From the NCBI GenBank assembly GCA_013115135.1, contig JABANP010000326.1, forward strand, positions 1 through 58,149: DNA of 58,149 nt. The letters are read 5' to 3'. This DNA comes from Perkinsus olseni. Its lineage: Eukaryota; Perkinsozoa; Perkinsida; Perkinsidae. Within the stretch, counting starts at the first letter, position 1; every line of letters starts with the position of its first letter. The translations under genes were made by a program, and so were the position numbers. The notes under the pieces are model-generated. The model saw only the letters and a list, made by a program, of their open reading frames with translations. It had not been told where the DNA came from and searched no databases. Below are positions 1 through 9,933 of this stretch, piece after piece.

Positions 1-1076
1 CGAAGCGTAAAAAAACCGGAGGGTAAAGTCAGGCCTTTGAAGAGAGGCCAAGTTAGCGCGGTCCAAAAGGCATGCTGATAGTGACGAAGACGATGAGGAT
101 GTTCGGAGCGAAGCTGTGAGAAAGTAGTAGTAGGGGGCCAGCTGAGGTTGCGGGTGAGGGTAGAATTTTAATGAATAATTTTGAGGCGGTTAATAAAGTG
201 TCACCCGCAGCACGTAGACTTCGCTGAGGAAAAACTCTAGTGGGGATGAGTGAGGGAAAACGGCGGCGTGGGTTGGTGATAAGAGACGTATCTTGGGCGA
301 GTTATTTCCTTACAAACAGGTTGACGTCCAAATGGAATTTACTCTTTCGATTGATGCTCGGTTTTTCTTTAGACGCAGTGTGAGGGTTTTGGCCGACCTT
401 ATTGCCGCAGAGTGTTCATGATACTGCGCATCACATGGCGGTTTTCGCGCACTTCGCGGCGCCCAAAAAACTTAGCGTGCGTGACTATGGGTGTAGAGTA
501 GAGAAGAAGGAATTGGTTTTCTCTTTGTTGAGGCGGTGGTAATTATGTGACTTATTGGTATTCAAACTCTATTATGAGGGGCTCTTTCTCTTCATTACCC
601 AATCTACAATGACAATTCTCGTAGTTTAATGTGTATTGATATCAGTCGTGATTATAGAACTGGAGTAGGTTTTGAATTGTCGCTCGCTTAGGAACCGGAA
701 TCATAGATTTTTTGGCCTGGAATGAATTATAGGTATAATAATTAGGTAGGTAATAATTAGGTATAATTAGGTATTATAATTCTTCTTCTTCTTCTTCTTC
801 TTGTGCAGCACCCCTTCGACCGGGCAGGTGATAGCCAGTATAGGGGTATAGCTGCGGGCTCAGTTGCTGCCTGAGCCCTGGTAGGAACATAGAGATAGCA
901 CGAGTAATTAGAGTATCATAATTATATTATATATATGATATATTCTATTATCACCGAGTCCCTGCTCATAAATTGAACCGCCCGAGAGTCTTTCCAATAT
1001 CTTGACTTGATTGTGAGTCGGCAACCGTATCACCAGTCTTTATAATCGCGCTTGTTGAACTGCGGGTGACACTCTG
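1..1076. other. Gene-poor left edge
   Basis: No complete gene is supported here. A short acidic stretch can be read on the plus strand near 70-129 (residues HADSDEDDEDVRSEAVRK before a stop) and may be the last exon of a gene that begins outside the window. Between 720 and 805 the DNA is AT-rich, with repeated TAATTAGGTA units. A run of about eight TTC triplets at 779-802 is followed by TGCAG, which could be the pyrimidine tract of a 3' splice site. A further ATATAT-rich stretch lies at 915-950. Confidence 0.4.
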
Positions 1077-2211
1077 ATGGATGGTCATTTGCGTTTTCTG
1101 TCGATGCTCAGGAAACTCGAGGAGAAAGCCTCCATTTATGAGCAGTTGATGCGGACGGCGGCGGAGGGCGGTGGTGGTGACACGAATGGCGGGGATGACG
1201 ACGATCTCGGTGGCGGCGGCAGATTGGTGAATTTTGGTAGTAAAGTAAGGCAAATGGACGCATGGCAGAATGAGACGGAGAGGTATTAATGGGGAAGAGA
1301 GGTTCGGGGTATCTTAGGTTGAAGCGTGCAACCTACAGATCCTGCCTTTTGTCGTAGTGAGTCGTTAGTTACAGTTAAGGTATCCTAGGTTGAATCCTTT
1401 CAAGAGCACTCGCTGGTTCCAAAATGACGTTATATTCTGTTAGCATTGCGTATCTTAGGTTGAAGCGTGCAACTTACAGATCCTGTCTTTTGTCGTAGTG
1501 ACTCGTTGATCACAGTCGGAGTGTCCTGGGTTGAATCCTGTCGGGGGCACTCGTTGGTTTTTGGTGACGGGATATTCCGGTGGTATTGCGTATCTTAGGT
1601 TGACTCATGCTAAAGATAGATTGTCAGCGCGGCGTATCCTCTCAGATTCACTCCATCGTCGTCTTCGGCGAATGTCCCTGAGTCCGCTGAAACTTCCGAG
1701 GTGCAGGGCATGGACGGCGGGATACGTCAAGTGTTCGAGAGGTAGTGCTGGGAGTATCCTAGGTTGACCATGGGGAATGATGGAATTTATCATTGCTGTG
1801 CATTAGGGAGCTCACGACGGAAATTTAACGACGCTTTTTGTATCATCTTAGAGTGTTATGAAGATGTCTTTGCTATTAATAACCGTACAGTCCTTTCTGC
1901 AAGGTGCCAGAACATAAAAATATTAATAAAAAAATTGATGAAGAATTTCGTCGCGGATTTTCAGGAACTACAACCCAGAAGACAGGGAGGCTGCTGATGC
2001 GTTCCATGCCGAGGCTGAAGCCGCGCAGGCGCGATTGAGGAGAGATGAGGAATGTAAGGGTCAACTGTGGGGTAATTCCCGACGATTTCGGAATAATTCG
2101 CCCATTTTAGTTCCTCGGGCGGTGGGACGAAGGGAAGCAATGAAGATGCGGTTGGCAGCAGCGAGGAAACGTCGGAAAGTTGAGAGCACAGAAGACGATG
2201 AAAATAATTGA
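1077..2211 (+). CDS. Multi-exon basic nuclear-type protein, possibly CCDC174-like
   Basis: Two coding-like exons are visible. The first (from the ATG at 1077) encodes a coiled-coil start (LRKLEEKASIYEQLM), a Gly/Asp-rich linker and LVNFGSK, followed by a GTAAGG donor near 1242. The last follows a TTTTCAG acceptor near 1964. It reads YNPEDREAADAFHAEAEAAQ, continues as a charged helix and ends in a lysine/arginine-rich tail (ARKRRKVES) before a stop at 2209. That tail looks like a nuclear localisation signal. The charged-helix plus 'YE-L-VDF-K' arrangement resembles the DUF4078/CCDC174 family, but this is inference from a few residues. Middle exons are unresolved. The intron holds the hairpin tandem repeat at 1310-1770. 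Confidence 0.35.
1310..1770. repeat. Tandem repeat with TATCTTAGGTTGA hairpin core
   Basis: The core TATC(T/C)TAGGTTGA recurs at about 1310, 1381, 1451, 1521 (TGTCCTGGGTTGA), 1591 and 1755, a 70-bp half period and a 140-bp full period. Units at 1310 and 1451 continue with GTGCAAC(C/T)TACAGATCC, so TAGGTTG pairs with CAACCTA and ATCT with AGAT across a 6-7 nt loop. The block lies in the presumed intron of the gene at 1077-2211. Related single copies occur elsewhere in the window (14838, 51184, 54150 and 55500 on the other strand). Confidence 0.8.
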
Positions 2212-3110
2212 AGTTTTACTTGAACGGTTGTGAGCAGTGTTAGTCATTGGTTGGTGGGAGTGCGTTGAGGAATTGCAAGAGAGCAAGTGGTGCGGGACAC
2301 CAGATGGGAAACCTTGGCGTAATCGGCGTAATTACTGCCTTATTCTTTCGTTTTTGTGCCATGTTGAGCATGGTATGGTTCTCGTACTCGCCGCCAGCAG
2401 AAGTGGATGGCCGTCAAACGTGTTCATTTGAGAGCGCGAAACTTTGGGTTTTCCAAAAGTTCAGCGGGCAGCAGTTCCGGCAGGCTGTGGATGAGGCGTT
2501 GAAGGGTGAGGGAAGGAGAGTTGTGGGCCGACCTTACTACGAGAAAGTGAGTTCAGGGGTTAAGGAAAGATCGAGGAAATCTCATTCAGTATCTTTCGAA
2601 CTCGTCGGACCCGCGGTCGGACATACCGGTGATATACGACGATATCTTAGAAGGGCAAAAGGTTGGTACCACACCTTCCCATCATCGCTGATACTGGTGT
2701 GTCAGGTCTCGACGACGGGGTTGCCTTTGCCCCAGCGTGAGCAGATATCTCGGTTGCTGCCCTGGATGGGAGGGTATGATAGGCGAGAGCTCACTGAGGA
2801 TGTAGGGTGGGATTCGAACTCTACGCCCTCATCAGGAGTATAGGAAGCACGCTCATTAGGAGCACTCACTCTGTTTACTGGGCCACTCGTTAGCGAAACC
2901 AATTCCAATCACAATATTCGTACCTCGATTTATCGGAATGTTTAGCAACAATTGAGAGAGCAATTTCAACCATCGAAATTGATGATAAAGGCTGGTCGAG
3001 AATTCTGGTCACTTTGGTGGGATAATCTGCGTCTCTGCGGTCTCCAGTCCTTCTGAGAGCCGCCCGGCCGAGCCTAATTGGTTACGGGCGAGTGTGTGGT
3101 ACCGATTCAG
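2212..3110. other. Exon-like segment and tRNA-like sequence upstream of the BRCT gene
   Basis: A plus-strand coding-like segment at about 2430-2550 reads AKLWVFQKFSGQQFRQAVDE and continues to a clean GTGAGT donor near 2550, so it is probably an exon of the downstream BRCT gene. At 2808-2900 the minus strand carries a tRNA-like stretch: a B box (AGTTCGAATCCC) and an A-box-like TGGCCCAGTAAAC about 80 nt upstream. It would sit in the intron between that exon and the exon beginning at 3111. No other gene is seen. Confidence 0.35.
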
Positions 3111-5042
3111 TTGGACATCCTCATATGTGGGAGTGTTGACCTAAAGAACGCCAAGTACAGAGCGGCGGCTCACGACCTGAAAGCCTCGTTGAAGTTGTAG
3201 GTCACTTCCATTCATATGAAATCGTCCACTTTGGTTGTTGGAATCAGGCCGGCCTTCATCGATGAGTGTTGGAAACTCAAGGCTCGTCCTCATGACGAGC
3301 GTAAATTCGCGTTGAAGGTGAGAGGGGGCCCTTGTGTGACCACTCGTTTGTTAACGAGGAAAACCTTCGCTTAACGGGAGAATGAAATACGTGCAAGTGC
3401 TGTTGTCTTTTTTCTATTCGGAGTTTCGGGAATTTTTTTCGCAAAAATCGGTCACTCGCGTGAGGTATGCGCGAGGGGAAAATCATCGTCACAATTGATG
3501 GGCAGGAGAGGATGGTGTCGCTACATTGATTCCCATTCTCCCATCAGTCGAACATAAAAACTGTAAAGCATCGCTCTGCGTTTTTAGGTATTTCAAGGGA
3601 TGCGCTTTTGCTTCTTGGGGACGTCCACAGAAGTTCGAGCGCAGTGAGTTCACCACTACGATGTATTCAGTGGCTGAGTTCGAGAATTATTAGTTTCAAG
3701 AGCGTTGCTATGTCGAACGGGGCGGCCAGTGTAGAGTCGAGGCTGGAGCAATGCGATGTCGCCGTCATTGATGATGTCTTTAACGAGACAGCTTTGGAGG
3801 TGAGATATTCTTGGATCACTTGTGGCCACTCGAATTTCCTTAACGCTTACTAGTTTAGGAGGCTACGAGACGGGGTGTTATTGTTGCTCCTACTGCGTGG
3901 ATCGAGAAGTGCTCTGCTGAGGGCCGCACTGTCCCTGTAGAGGGCGAGTTCAAGCCACAGTCTATGCGCGAGATCCTCAAACAGACTAAAGTGGGCTGAG
4001 TTATGCTCGTTTCTTTAACGGGAGTTATCACTCCTTTTTCTGACTATTGACACTGACAGTTCATGACATTGCCAGGGTAGGTGGTTGACAAGGGAACGAG
4101 CGAAAAGTCCGAAGTAGACGCAAATATATTCACCGAGAACCGTCGAGTGATTAAAGTGGCTTTTGCAAAATACCGATGAATCTGATAGACCCGACCGTTC
4201 ACATTCTTGAGGGATCTGAATGTGTGGGAATTGTTTCGGATATCAGCCTGGTAGGTAGTGCCGGACTCAGCGTGTCTGCCGATGTTGGGCCCCCTTGCGG
4301 GGCAGTTGGTGTGTTTGGAGCCGCTCAAGAAAGAAAAGGGCGGAAGTTATGAAAAGTAAGAAAAAAGGTTCCGAGTTCCAAGCAGAATTTTCAATGAAGG
4401 AAAATTCTCCAGAGGAACTCAATTACAATAGTCAGCAACACTGCCTATCCGTCGGATCTCATGAACGTTACGGAAGGAGTGGTATGGATTTTGCACGCAT
4501 GCACATAGAAATGACATGTGCGCGGTTCGAACCCGCGTCTTGATCAACAGATACCGCAGGCTGTGTTGGAGTTGTGGTATGCTCACTTGTGATGATCTTT
4601 TCGAAACCACTTCTCCCGACCACCCTGAACCCATCGCAAATATAGTACTCTTCCCAAACGACCGAACCCGAGAATATGAGATCGTCAAGGTACAGGTTCA
4701 CTGACCTGCAGCTTCCAATTTTCTGTCTTTTTTCCAGCGCGCGACCAAGGCCGAATTGACCGGTACTTCGTCATCGTCGAGTTCCCATTTACTGCCGTTT
4801 AAAGTGCACGCGGATTGGTTGGAGCATGTATCCGAGGTTGGCCCGTCAGGGACAGACTGCGAGGTAAGATACCTCTGCTGGTGATCGCTGTTATCGAAAA
4901 TGAAGATACTGGCTTACCGAGTTGGCTTGGTGAAAATACGTCTGAAACGGTCGGCAACTATGGCAACTTCGACGTCGGTCGATCCTTCCCAGAACAGGTG
5001 GGTCCGTGGGGCGTTGAGAGTGGCGGGAAAATGGAAATATGA
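3111..5042 (+). CDS. Tandem-BRCT domain protein (multi-exon, 5' end unresolved)
   Basis: The first exon (3111-3193, after a TTCAG acceptor) encodes LDILICGSVDLKNAKYRAAA. A 54-nt GT-AG intron (3194-3247) joins it to PAFIDECWKLKARP (3248-3317). Together these match a BRCT repeat, including the conserved 'KYrkA...kP.FIDeCW' end. A second BRCT begins near 3590 (FKGCAFASWG). It continues as CDVAVIDDVFNETALE and, after a short intron, as VIVAPTAWIEKCSAEG, again with the WIxxC signature. Later exons include one at about 4738-4863 ending at a GTAAGATAC donor. BRCT repeats bind phosphoproteins in DNA repair and checkpoint signalling, so a nuclear role is likely. The orthologue is not identified. The final exon and stop near 5042 are tentative. 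Confidence 0.55.
4864..4872 (+). promoter_or_regulatory. 5' splice site GTAAGATAC
   Basis: This donor in the BRCT gene uses the nine bases GTAAGATAC. The same nonamer is the donor in the TPT gene (34497), Hop2 (36495) and two Utp22 introns (minus strand, 14984-14992 and 15682-15690). Only the first five bases are expected from U1 pairing. Confidence 0.6.
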
Positions 5043-5447
5043 CTGAGCAGCTAATCCTAGTTCCATCTAACCAGCAGAAAGGAAGGTGGTATTATAAGTA
5101 CTTATTTTCCTCAGTCGTTCGGGGATTCCGATGGCCAGTCAGTCTTCATTACGAGGGGCTGGTCTCCCTCCACGACAAGTGAAGCGAACTAGAACTGGAC
5201 AGATATACCCTCACACTACGGTAGGAGGTTATCATTGCACCCATTCTTGTAGGGCGCAACCAGGGTGAGTGCGGTAGACAAGTAGTGAATGCATAATAAT
5301 ATGATAGCAATTGACTAGTTGTAGACAGTTTGTAGCTCAATAATGTCGCTCGCCCTGGCGCAGCTCCTAGTCCCACGGTATAACTATCCTATCGTACTGG
5401 TTGGTGCCGACCAAGCCGCCCATTCTTCCATTTAGGTCAATCGAACG

Positions 5448-6189
5448 ATGAGCAGGGGGCCACTGGCTGCGGGTATGATGAGCATTAAAGCTACTATATC
5501 TGGTTTCGCAACTATTCCTACTACCGACTTTTGGGTCACTCTTGCTCTCCGTTCAGCAGCTAAGATTTTGGGAAAAGGTAAAGTTTTACGAGCGCATACC
5601 CTTACCATTGAGCAAGTGACCGCAGTTCGCCAGCGTCTGTCGTCGGCCCATAGTACTATGTTTTTGGTCGGCACGGTCGGTCTGCTGCGTATTGGCGAAT
5701 TGGGAGCTCTTACCACCAAAGATCTTGAATTCACTCCTTCTGCGCTTCATTTTACACATTAGGGCGAGCAAAACTGATCAATGCGGTGTCGGTCGTATTG
5801 TCCCCCTGGCGTGCCCAAGCGGCGTATCCACTCTGTCACCTTCCTGTACCTCAGCTTTATGTGCGGTGCATAACCTCCGACAATGGATGTCGAAGTCTCC
5901 CAGTTACTCTCCCACAGCCAGGCTATTCCCGGCTGAGATCACCGCTACCTTCCCTTCGTGTCTTCGTGACGTTCTCTTCAATCTCATGGGAGAACTTCCC
6001 CGCTGCACCCCTCATTGCATGCGAAGGTCTGGAGCTCTGATAGCTTTTCGCCGTGGCATGCCACTAGAAGAGATCGCCCTACTGGGGCGTTGGTCTGGTA
6101 CACAAACGTTAGTTACCAGCTATTTACGTGACGCCACTGACGAGCTTCCGCACATAGCTGTTCAAGTCTCGAAGGTATGGAGTTCTTAA
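5448..6189 (+). pseudogene. Tyrosine recombinase relic (Crypton/DIRS-like), frameshifted
   Basis: The first part (5448-5762) contains VRQRLSSAHSTMFLVG and LLRIGELGALTTKDLEF, the box I arginine region of tyrosine recombinases. The second part, in another frame from about 5745, continues ASKTDQCGVGRIVPL. It holds the box II HCMRRSGA (H-x-x-R), then LLGRWSGTQTLVTSYL with W in place of the second histidine and a candidate catalytic tyrosine. The frame changes at about 5755, where an in-frame stop interrupts the protein, with no GT-AG intron that would repair it. No flanking terminal repeats were recognised. Tyrosine recombinases of this kind move Crypton or DIRS elements by cutting and rejoining DNA. 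This copy looks inactive. Confidence 0.65.
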
Positions 6190-6284
6190 CAGGCAGTAAG
6201 TCGGGAGAATGGGGGGTTATCACCGTCCTGTGCAGGGCCTGCGAACGCTCCCTCCTTAGTTGCCGATCGGCAGTGGGTCGGGAC

Positions 6285-6445
6285 TTGGGTGCTTGCGTGT
6301 TCGCACGCCCAGCACTCCGGTGCAATGGCAGACGGGCCGGCGTTGCTCCTTGGCCTGTCGTCCTCAACAGAGGCACGTGACACATGCCCTGTTCAGGTGT
6401 GCCATAACCGTCCCTTTCTCCCAGTCCCCGCAGTCAGAGGTTTCA
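6285..6445. repeat. 161-bp direct repeat, copy 1
   Basis: The block from TTGGGTGCTTGCG to CAGAGGTTTCA recurs at 6832-6992, 547 bp downstream, with no difference that I could find by eye. Flanks differ completely on both sides. No terminal inverted repeat or coding potential was recognised. Confidence 0.85.
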
Positions 6446-6831
6446 TGTGCAAGGAAGGCCGCAGGCTTTACTGAGGGTGAAACCATCGCGGCAGGAGACG
6501 TCGTCACACAATCCTGCACTACTCAAGCTAGTCGTTTCCGATGATGATACTTGTTCTAGCTGCGTTACGATCACCGGTTTCTGGAGTGGTAATTTGTGCA
6601 TGGCAGTCGCGAGGAGTGGTCCTGCGGAGACGCGTGGACCACCTTCCAACTGCCTCTCTTCTCAGTTTCTCTATGCTACGTCGGCGTGAGCGGGTCTGCG
6701 ACATTCCGCGTGACCTGCCCGCCGCCTTCCCGGGTGGAATTCAACCCTCCCACCCTCAACCTAAACCGAGACTGCGGGTGAGCCATGGTAGCCCTGGCAT
6801 CAAGGGTTCCCAGGCTGGACGAGTCCAGTGT

Positions 6832-6992
6832 TTGGGTGCTTGCGTGTTCGCACGCCCAGCACTCCGGTGCAATGGCAGACGGGCCGGCGTTGCTCCTTGG
6901 CCTGTCGTCCTCAACAGAGGCACGTGACACATGCCCTGTTCAGGTGTGCCATAACCGTCCCTTTCTCCCAGTCCCCGCAGTCAGAGGTTTCA
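6832..6992. repeat. 161-bp direct repeat, copy 2
   Basis: Second copy of the block at 6285-6445. Identity appears complete, so the duplication is recent or under homogenisation. Confidence 0.85.
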
Positions 6993-8829
6993 CGACCGAC
7001 GCACAACGGTTGTGCAGAGTTTCGCCAACGACCCTCTGAAATTTCCCATAGTGTCACGTTCTGATGGAGCCATGCGTCACACAGCAGGCAGCCGAAACGC
7101 CTTGATCCGAGTCGCGAATTTGATTAAATGGGCAAGCCTCCCCTCTCGCGTCTCTAGCTTCCGAGGGCTGTTGTTCCCGACCACTTCTGAGACATGGTGT
7201 CCCCGCCCGCACATGCCATTGCGGGTCCAGCTTGCTGATCACCCAGAGCAAAAGTGTAATCGTATATTTTCATGGATTGATATAAGATAAGCGCCGAGTT
7301 GAAGACGTCACAGAATACCCAAAAGCATGATGCTTCAAGCATCTTGAAGATGTATGCCATACTGATATAGACGTAGTCCATACAATGTATGGACTATCTG
7401 TAAATAATTACGGACTTCAGTCAGAGCATTCTGGGTCCATGTTGCTTCTGACTTGTTGCTCATAGTCAACGCAAGACTGAGAGGAGTATAAAACCCGTCC
7501 GCTTAGTTCTATTCGGGTAGCTGGAGTATTAGCTGTGCATGCACGCATAGGACGATTGGCGCATAATGAGTAGTGCTTTGCAGCCTTCGGAGATTCCCCA
7601 GTAACGCTTTTTTACCATTCAGCGCAGTGAACGGGAACTGCTCGGAGAGACACGTTGTATAATCTGTTTCTTTAAGAAACTTTCTCACGAGTGACTTCGC
7701 TAAGCCCCTCGTCGGAGTAACACCGACTAACTGCGAGCAGCCGGAGCTCAGCTGGTGTCACCGCGGGCAAAAGGACACTAGACGGCTCATCGGAATCCGA
7801 CTTCGAAGCCAAATGGAGGTCTACTTCGCAACCCGCTGCCACAACAACCTCCAGCATGAAGCAGCGAAATTGCGAACAGTGCACAGCAGACAATGGGCGG
7901 CCTGTCATGGGCAGAGCCTAGCGCCTACCGGCGATGTCCTCTCTCTATCAGGCAAAGTGTGCTACCTTCAGCTAGGCCACTACTCAGTAGTGTACAGACG
8001 AGAGCGAGTAGGGAACTGGCGCCGCGCATGATGTGATGATGTGCGGCCTCTCACGATGGATCACCTCTAGTGGGACAGCCGCACCTATTTATGACATGTT
8101 GCCTGACCTGAATTGAGCTCAGGTTGAGCCGCTCCGAGATGCCTTGCGGTGATGCCCGCCTGCACAGTGTTGAGTGTCTTTTTCGACTGACCAAGCCGCA
8201 TACTTGTAGGACTTCGTCGCTGCGGATTGATTCGCAGGCATGTTATGACCTCTCGCTGTATGCAAGTCAATGAGAAATGACCAGAGAGGCTAGCTACCCG
8301 TGACGACCAAGCGGGGTGGACTGACGGGGGGTCATCATTGTTCGAGGTGAGCTGCTGTGTGCAGCATCACTTAAAGAGTCAATTGACGTAATAGTCTGCT
8401 TACCCCCGCGAAATACACCCAGCCTTTGCGGTTGCCCCTGGTTAACGCGGAGGTAGCTCCGTGATTACAGCGGTATCCGTAGGAGATATTGTAAGAAGCG
8501 GTGACGACTTGAACATCACATCGGGAGACTTCTACTCTGCAGTCTCTTTCACGAGTGGTTTGCCTGATTCCCGGCTATAACGCGCCCGGTGCGTCGCGCC
8601 GCATCAGGAATTATACGTTGACGAGAAGAGCTTTTAGTACCGCAGGTGAAGCTTCACCCGCCTGTTCAACTGTACCCATGCTGGCTTCGAACCTCCGTAT
8701 GACGGCCGCCATTCGAATTGGGCACAATTTGTGTAACACAATAGGGCAACGATAAGCAGTGGAAAGTGGGACAGCTATTGAGCCTCATTGCCGAAGGTAC
8801 ATAGGGGTTATCGGTCCGCAAAATTTCTG

Positions 8830-9933
8830 CTACTCTCCGATCACAAACTGTGGGAGGTCATCATCAGTCTGTGGAGCTGGCCCATAGCCACCTCGCCGTT
8901 TACCGTACAACCGGTATGATACCAGCACGCATGCACATACTACCAATGCGATAATGATCGCTATAACGATCCACCATAAAGTAGCGGGTCGGTGAGTTCG
9001 AAGGCGGGCCACTGAGCTGTTAGCGATAACAATGGACCAATTATCCTCGAAGAGGGGGTTCTCGGGTACAGGGGCCATGTTCTTGATGTCGATGCCAGCG
9101 GGATAGAGACGCCTCAGCACTCCTGAAGGGTTGTGTGGGACCCTCACAGAGACTTTACCGAGCAGCCTGGAATCAGTAAGGGGAAACAAATCAGTCTCGG
9201 CGATACAGCCGCAAGAATAGTATTTATTCTCGAAACACACTCGAGGGGAAGGGATGTCCGAGTCACACTGGCAGGCAGCGCCTTCACTGGACTCGTGGTC
9301 GAGGAACCATATATCGGTGTAGCACATACGACCGCCAAACCACGGCCAATCGCGCTCAAGCCGCAGCTCCAGGACCTCGCAGCCCCAGAATGTATCTAAA
9401 TCTCGACTAACACCACCATCAGTGACGGTGACGATGTGAAAGCCTCGAGGGAGTTCCGCGTCCACGGCCTGGGCGATGTTCTTAACACCACTACCCTTCG
9501 CACGAAGAGCATCGAAGGTTGCATTGCACGACTCCTTCATAACGGCGACGTCACCATCAAAGTCCCAGGGTATAATACCGCCTTCATGACGATACCACCC
9601 CAGCAGGCTGCCCCAAACGAGGAAGCTCTCACTCAACCCGACTCTGTCGAGAGCAGAGGTTAACGCCTCGGTGGCACTCGCGATGCACTCAAGATTTTGT
9701 TGTCGATTGGGAAGCCCCATAATTTGGTCATAGTTCAGACACTCCGAAGTGTTCAGAGTGACCGGATATGCCGGCCAGCCGCTGCTGACTCGAGCCTCTT
9801 CTATTTTGCCTCGCGGGCAGAAGAAAAGCCGATCGAGAGGAGGCTGGTCGAAGACAAGTTGAGTGGATATTTCGACTGCAGTGGAAGTTGACAGCGAAAG
9901 CAGGAATAACGTGAAGACGTGCAGAGGAGGCAT
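8830..9933 (-). CDS. LicD/fukutin-like nucleotidyltransferase-fold type I membrane protein, copy 1
   Basis: A single-exon protein of about 367 residues begins with a signal peptide (MPPLHVFTLFLLSLSTSTAV). The central domain carries FLVWGSLLGWYRHEGGIIPW followed by DFDGDVAV. This is the GSLLG...R...IPWDxDxD signature of the LicD/fukutin family, which belongs to the nucleotidyltransferase fold and acts in phosphocholine or phosphosugar transfer. A cysteine-rich segment follows (several CxxD and CxC motifs). Near the C terminus lies one transmembrane helix (IVIAIIIALVVCACVLVSY) with a short basic cytoplasmic tail. The predicted topology puts the domain in the secretory lumen or at the surface. 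The substrate is unknown. The ATG at 9933 was chosen because it starts the signal peptide directly. A paralogue lies 2.8 kb away. Confidence 0.75.
   Translation of the reverse strand: MPPLHVFTLFLLSLSTSTAVEISTQLVFDQPPLDRLFFCPRGKIEEARVSSGWPAYPVTLNTSECLNYDQIMGLPNRQQNLECIASATEALTSALDRVGLSESFLVWGSLLGWYRHEGGIIPWDFDGDVAVMKESCNATFDALRAKGSGVKNIAQAVDAELPRGFHIVTVTDGGVSRDLDTFWGCEVLELRLERDWPWFGGRMCYTDIWFLDHESSEGAACQCDSDIPSPRVCFENKYYSCGCIAETDLFPLTDSRLLGKVSVRVPHNPSGVLRRLYPAGIDIKNMAPVPENPLFEDNWSIVIANSSVARLRTHRPATLWWIVIAIIIALVVCACVLVSYRLYGKRRGGYGPAPQTDDDLPQFVIGE

Larger units (their letters stand above)
6190..8829. other. Gene-poor stretch
   Basis: No reading frame here has recognisable protein character or credible splice structure. 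The only structure found is the duplicated 161-bp block (6285-6445 and 6832-6992). Unique sequence fills the rest, including a short inverted element near 7372-7395 (GTCCATAC...GTATGGAC). Confidence 0.4.

Noticed and set aside
6260..7064. Several overlapping 60-128 codon frames on both strands
   Set aside because: They arise from the GC-rich duplicated 161-bp block; no domain, signal or codon pattern supports them.
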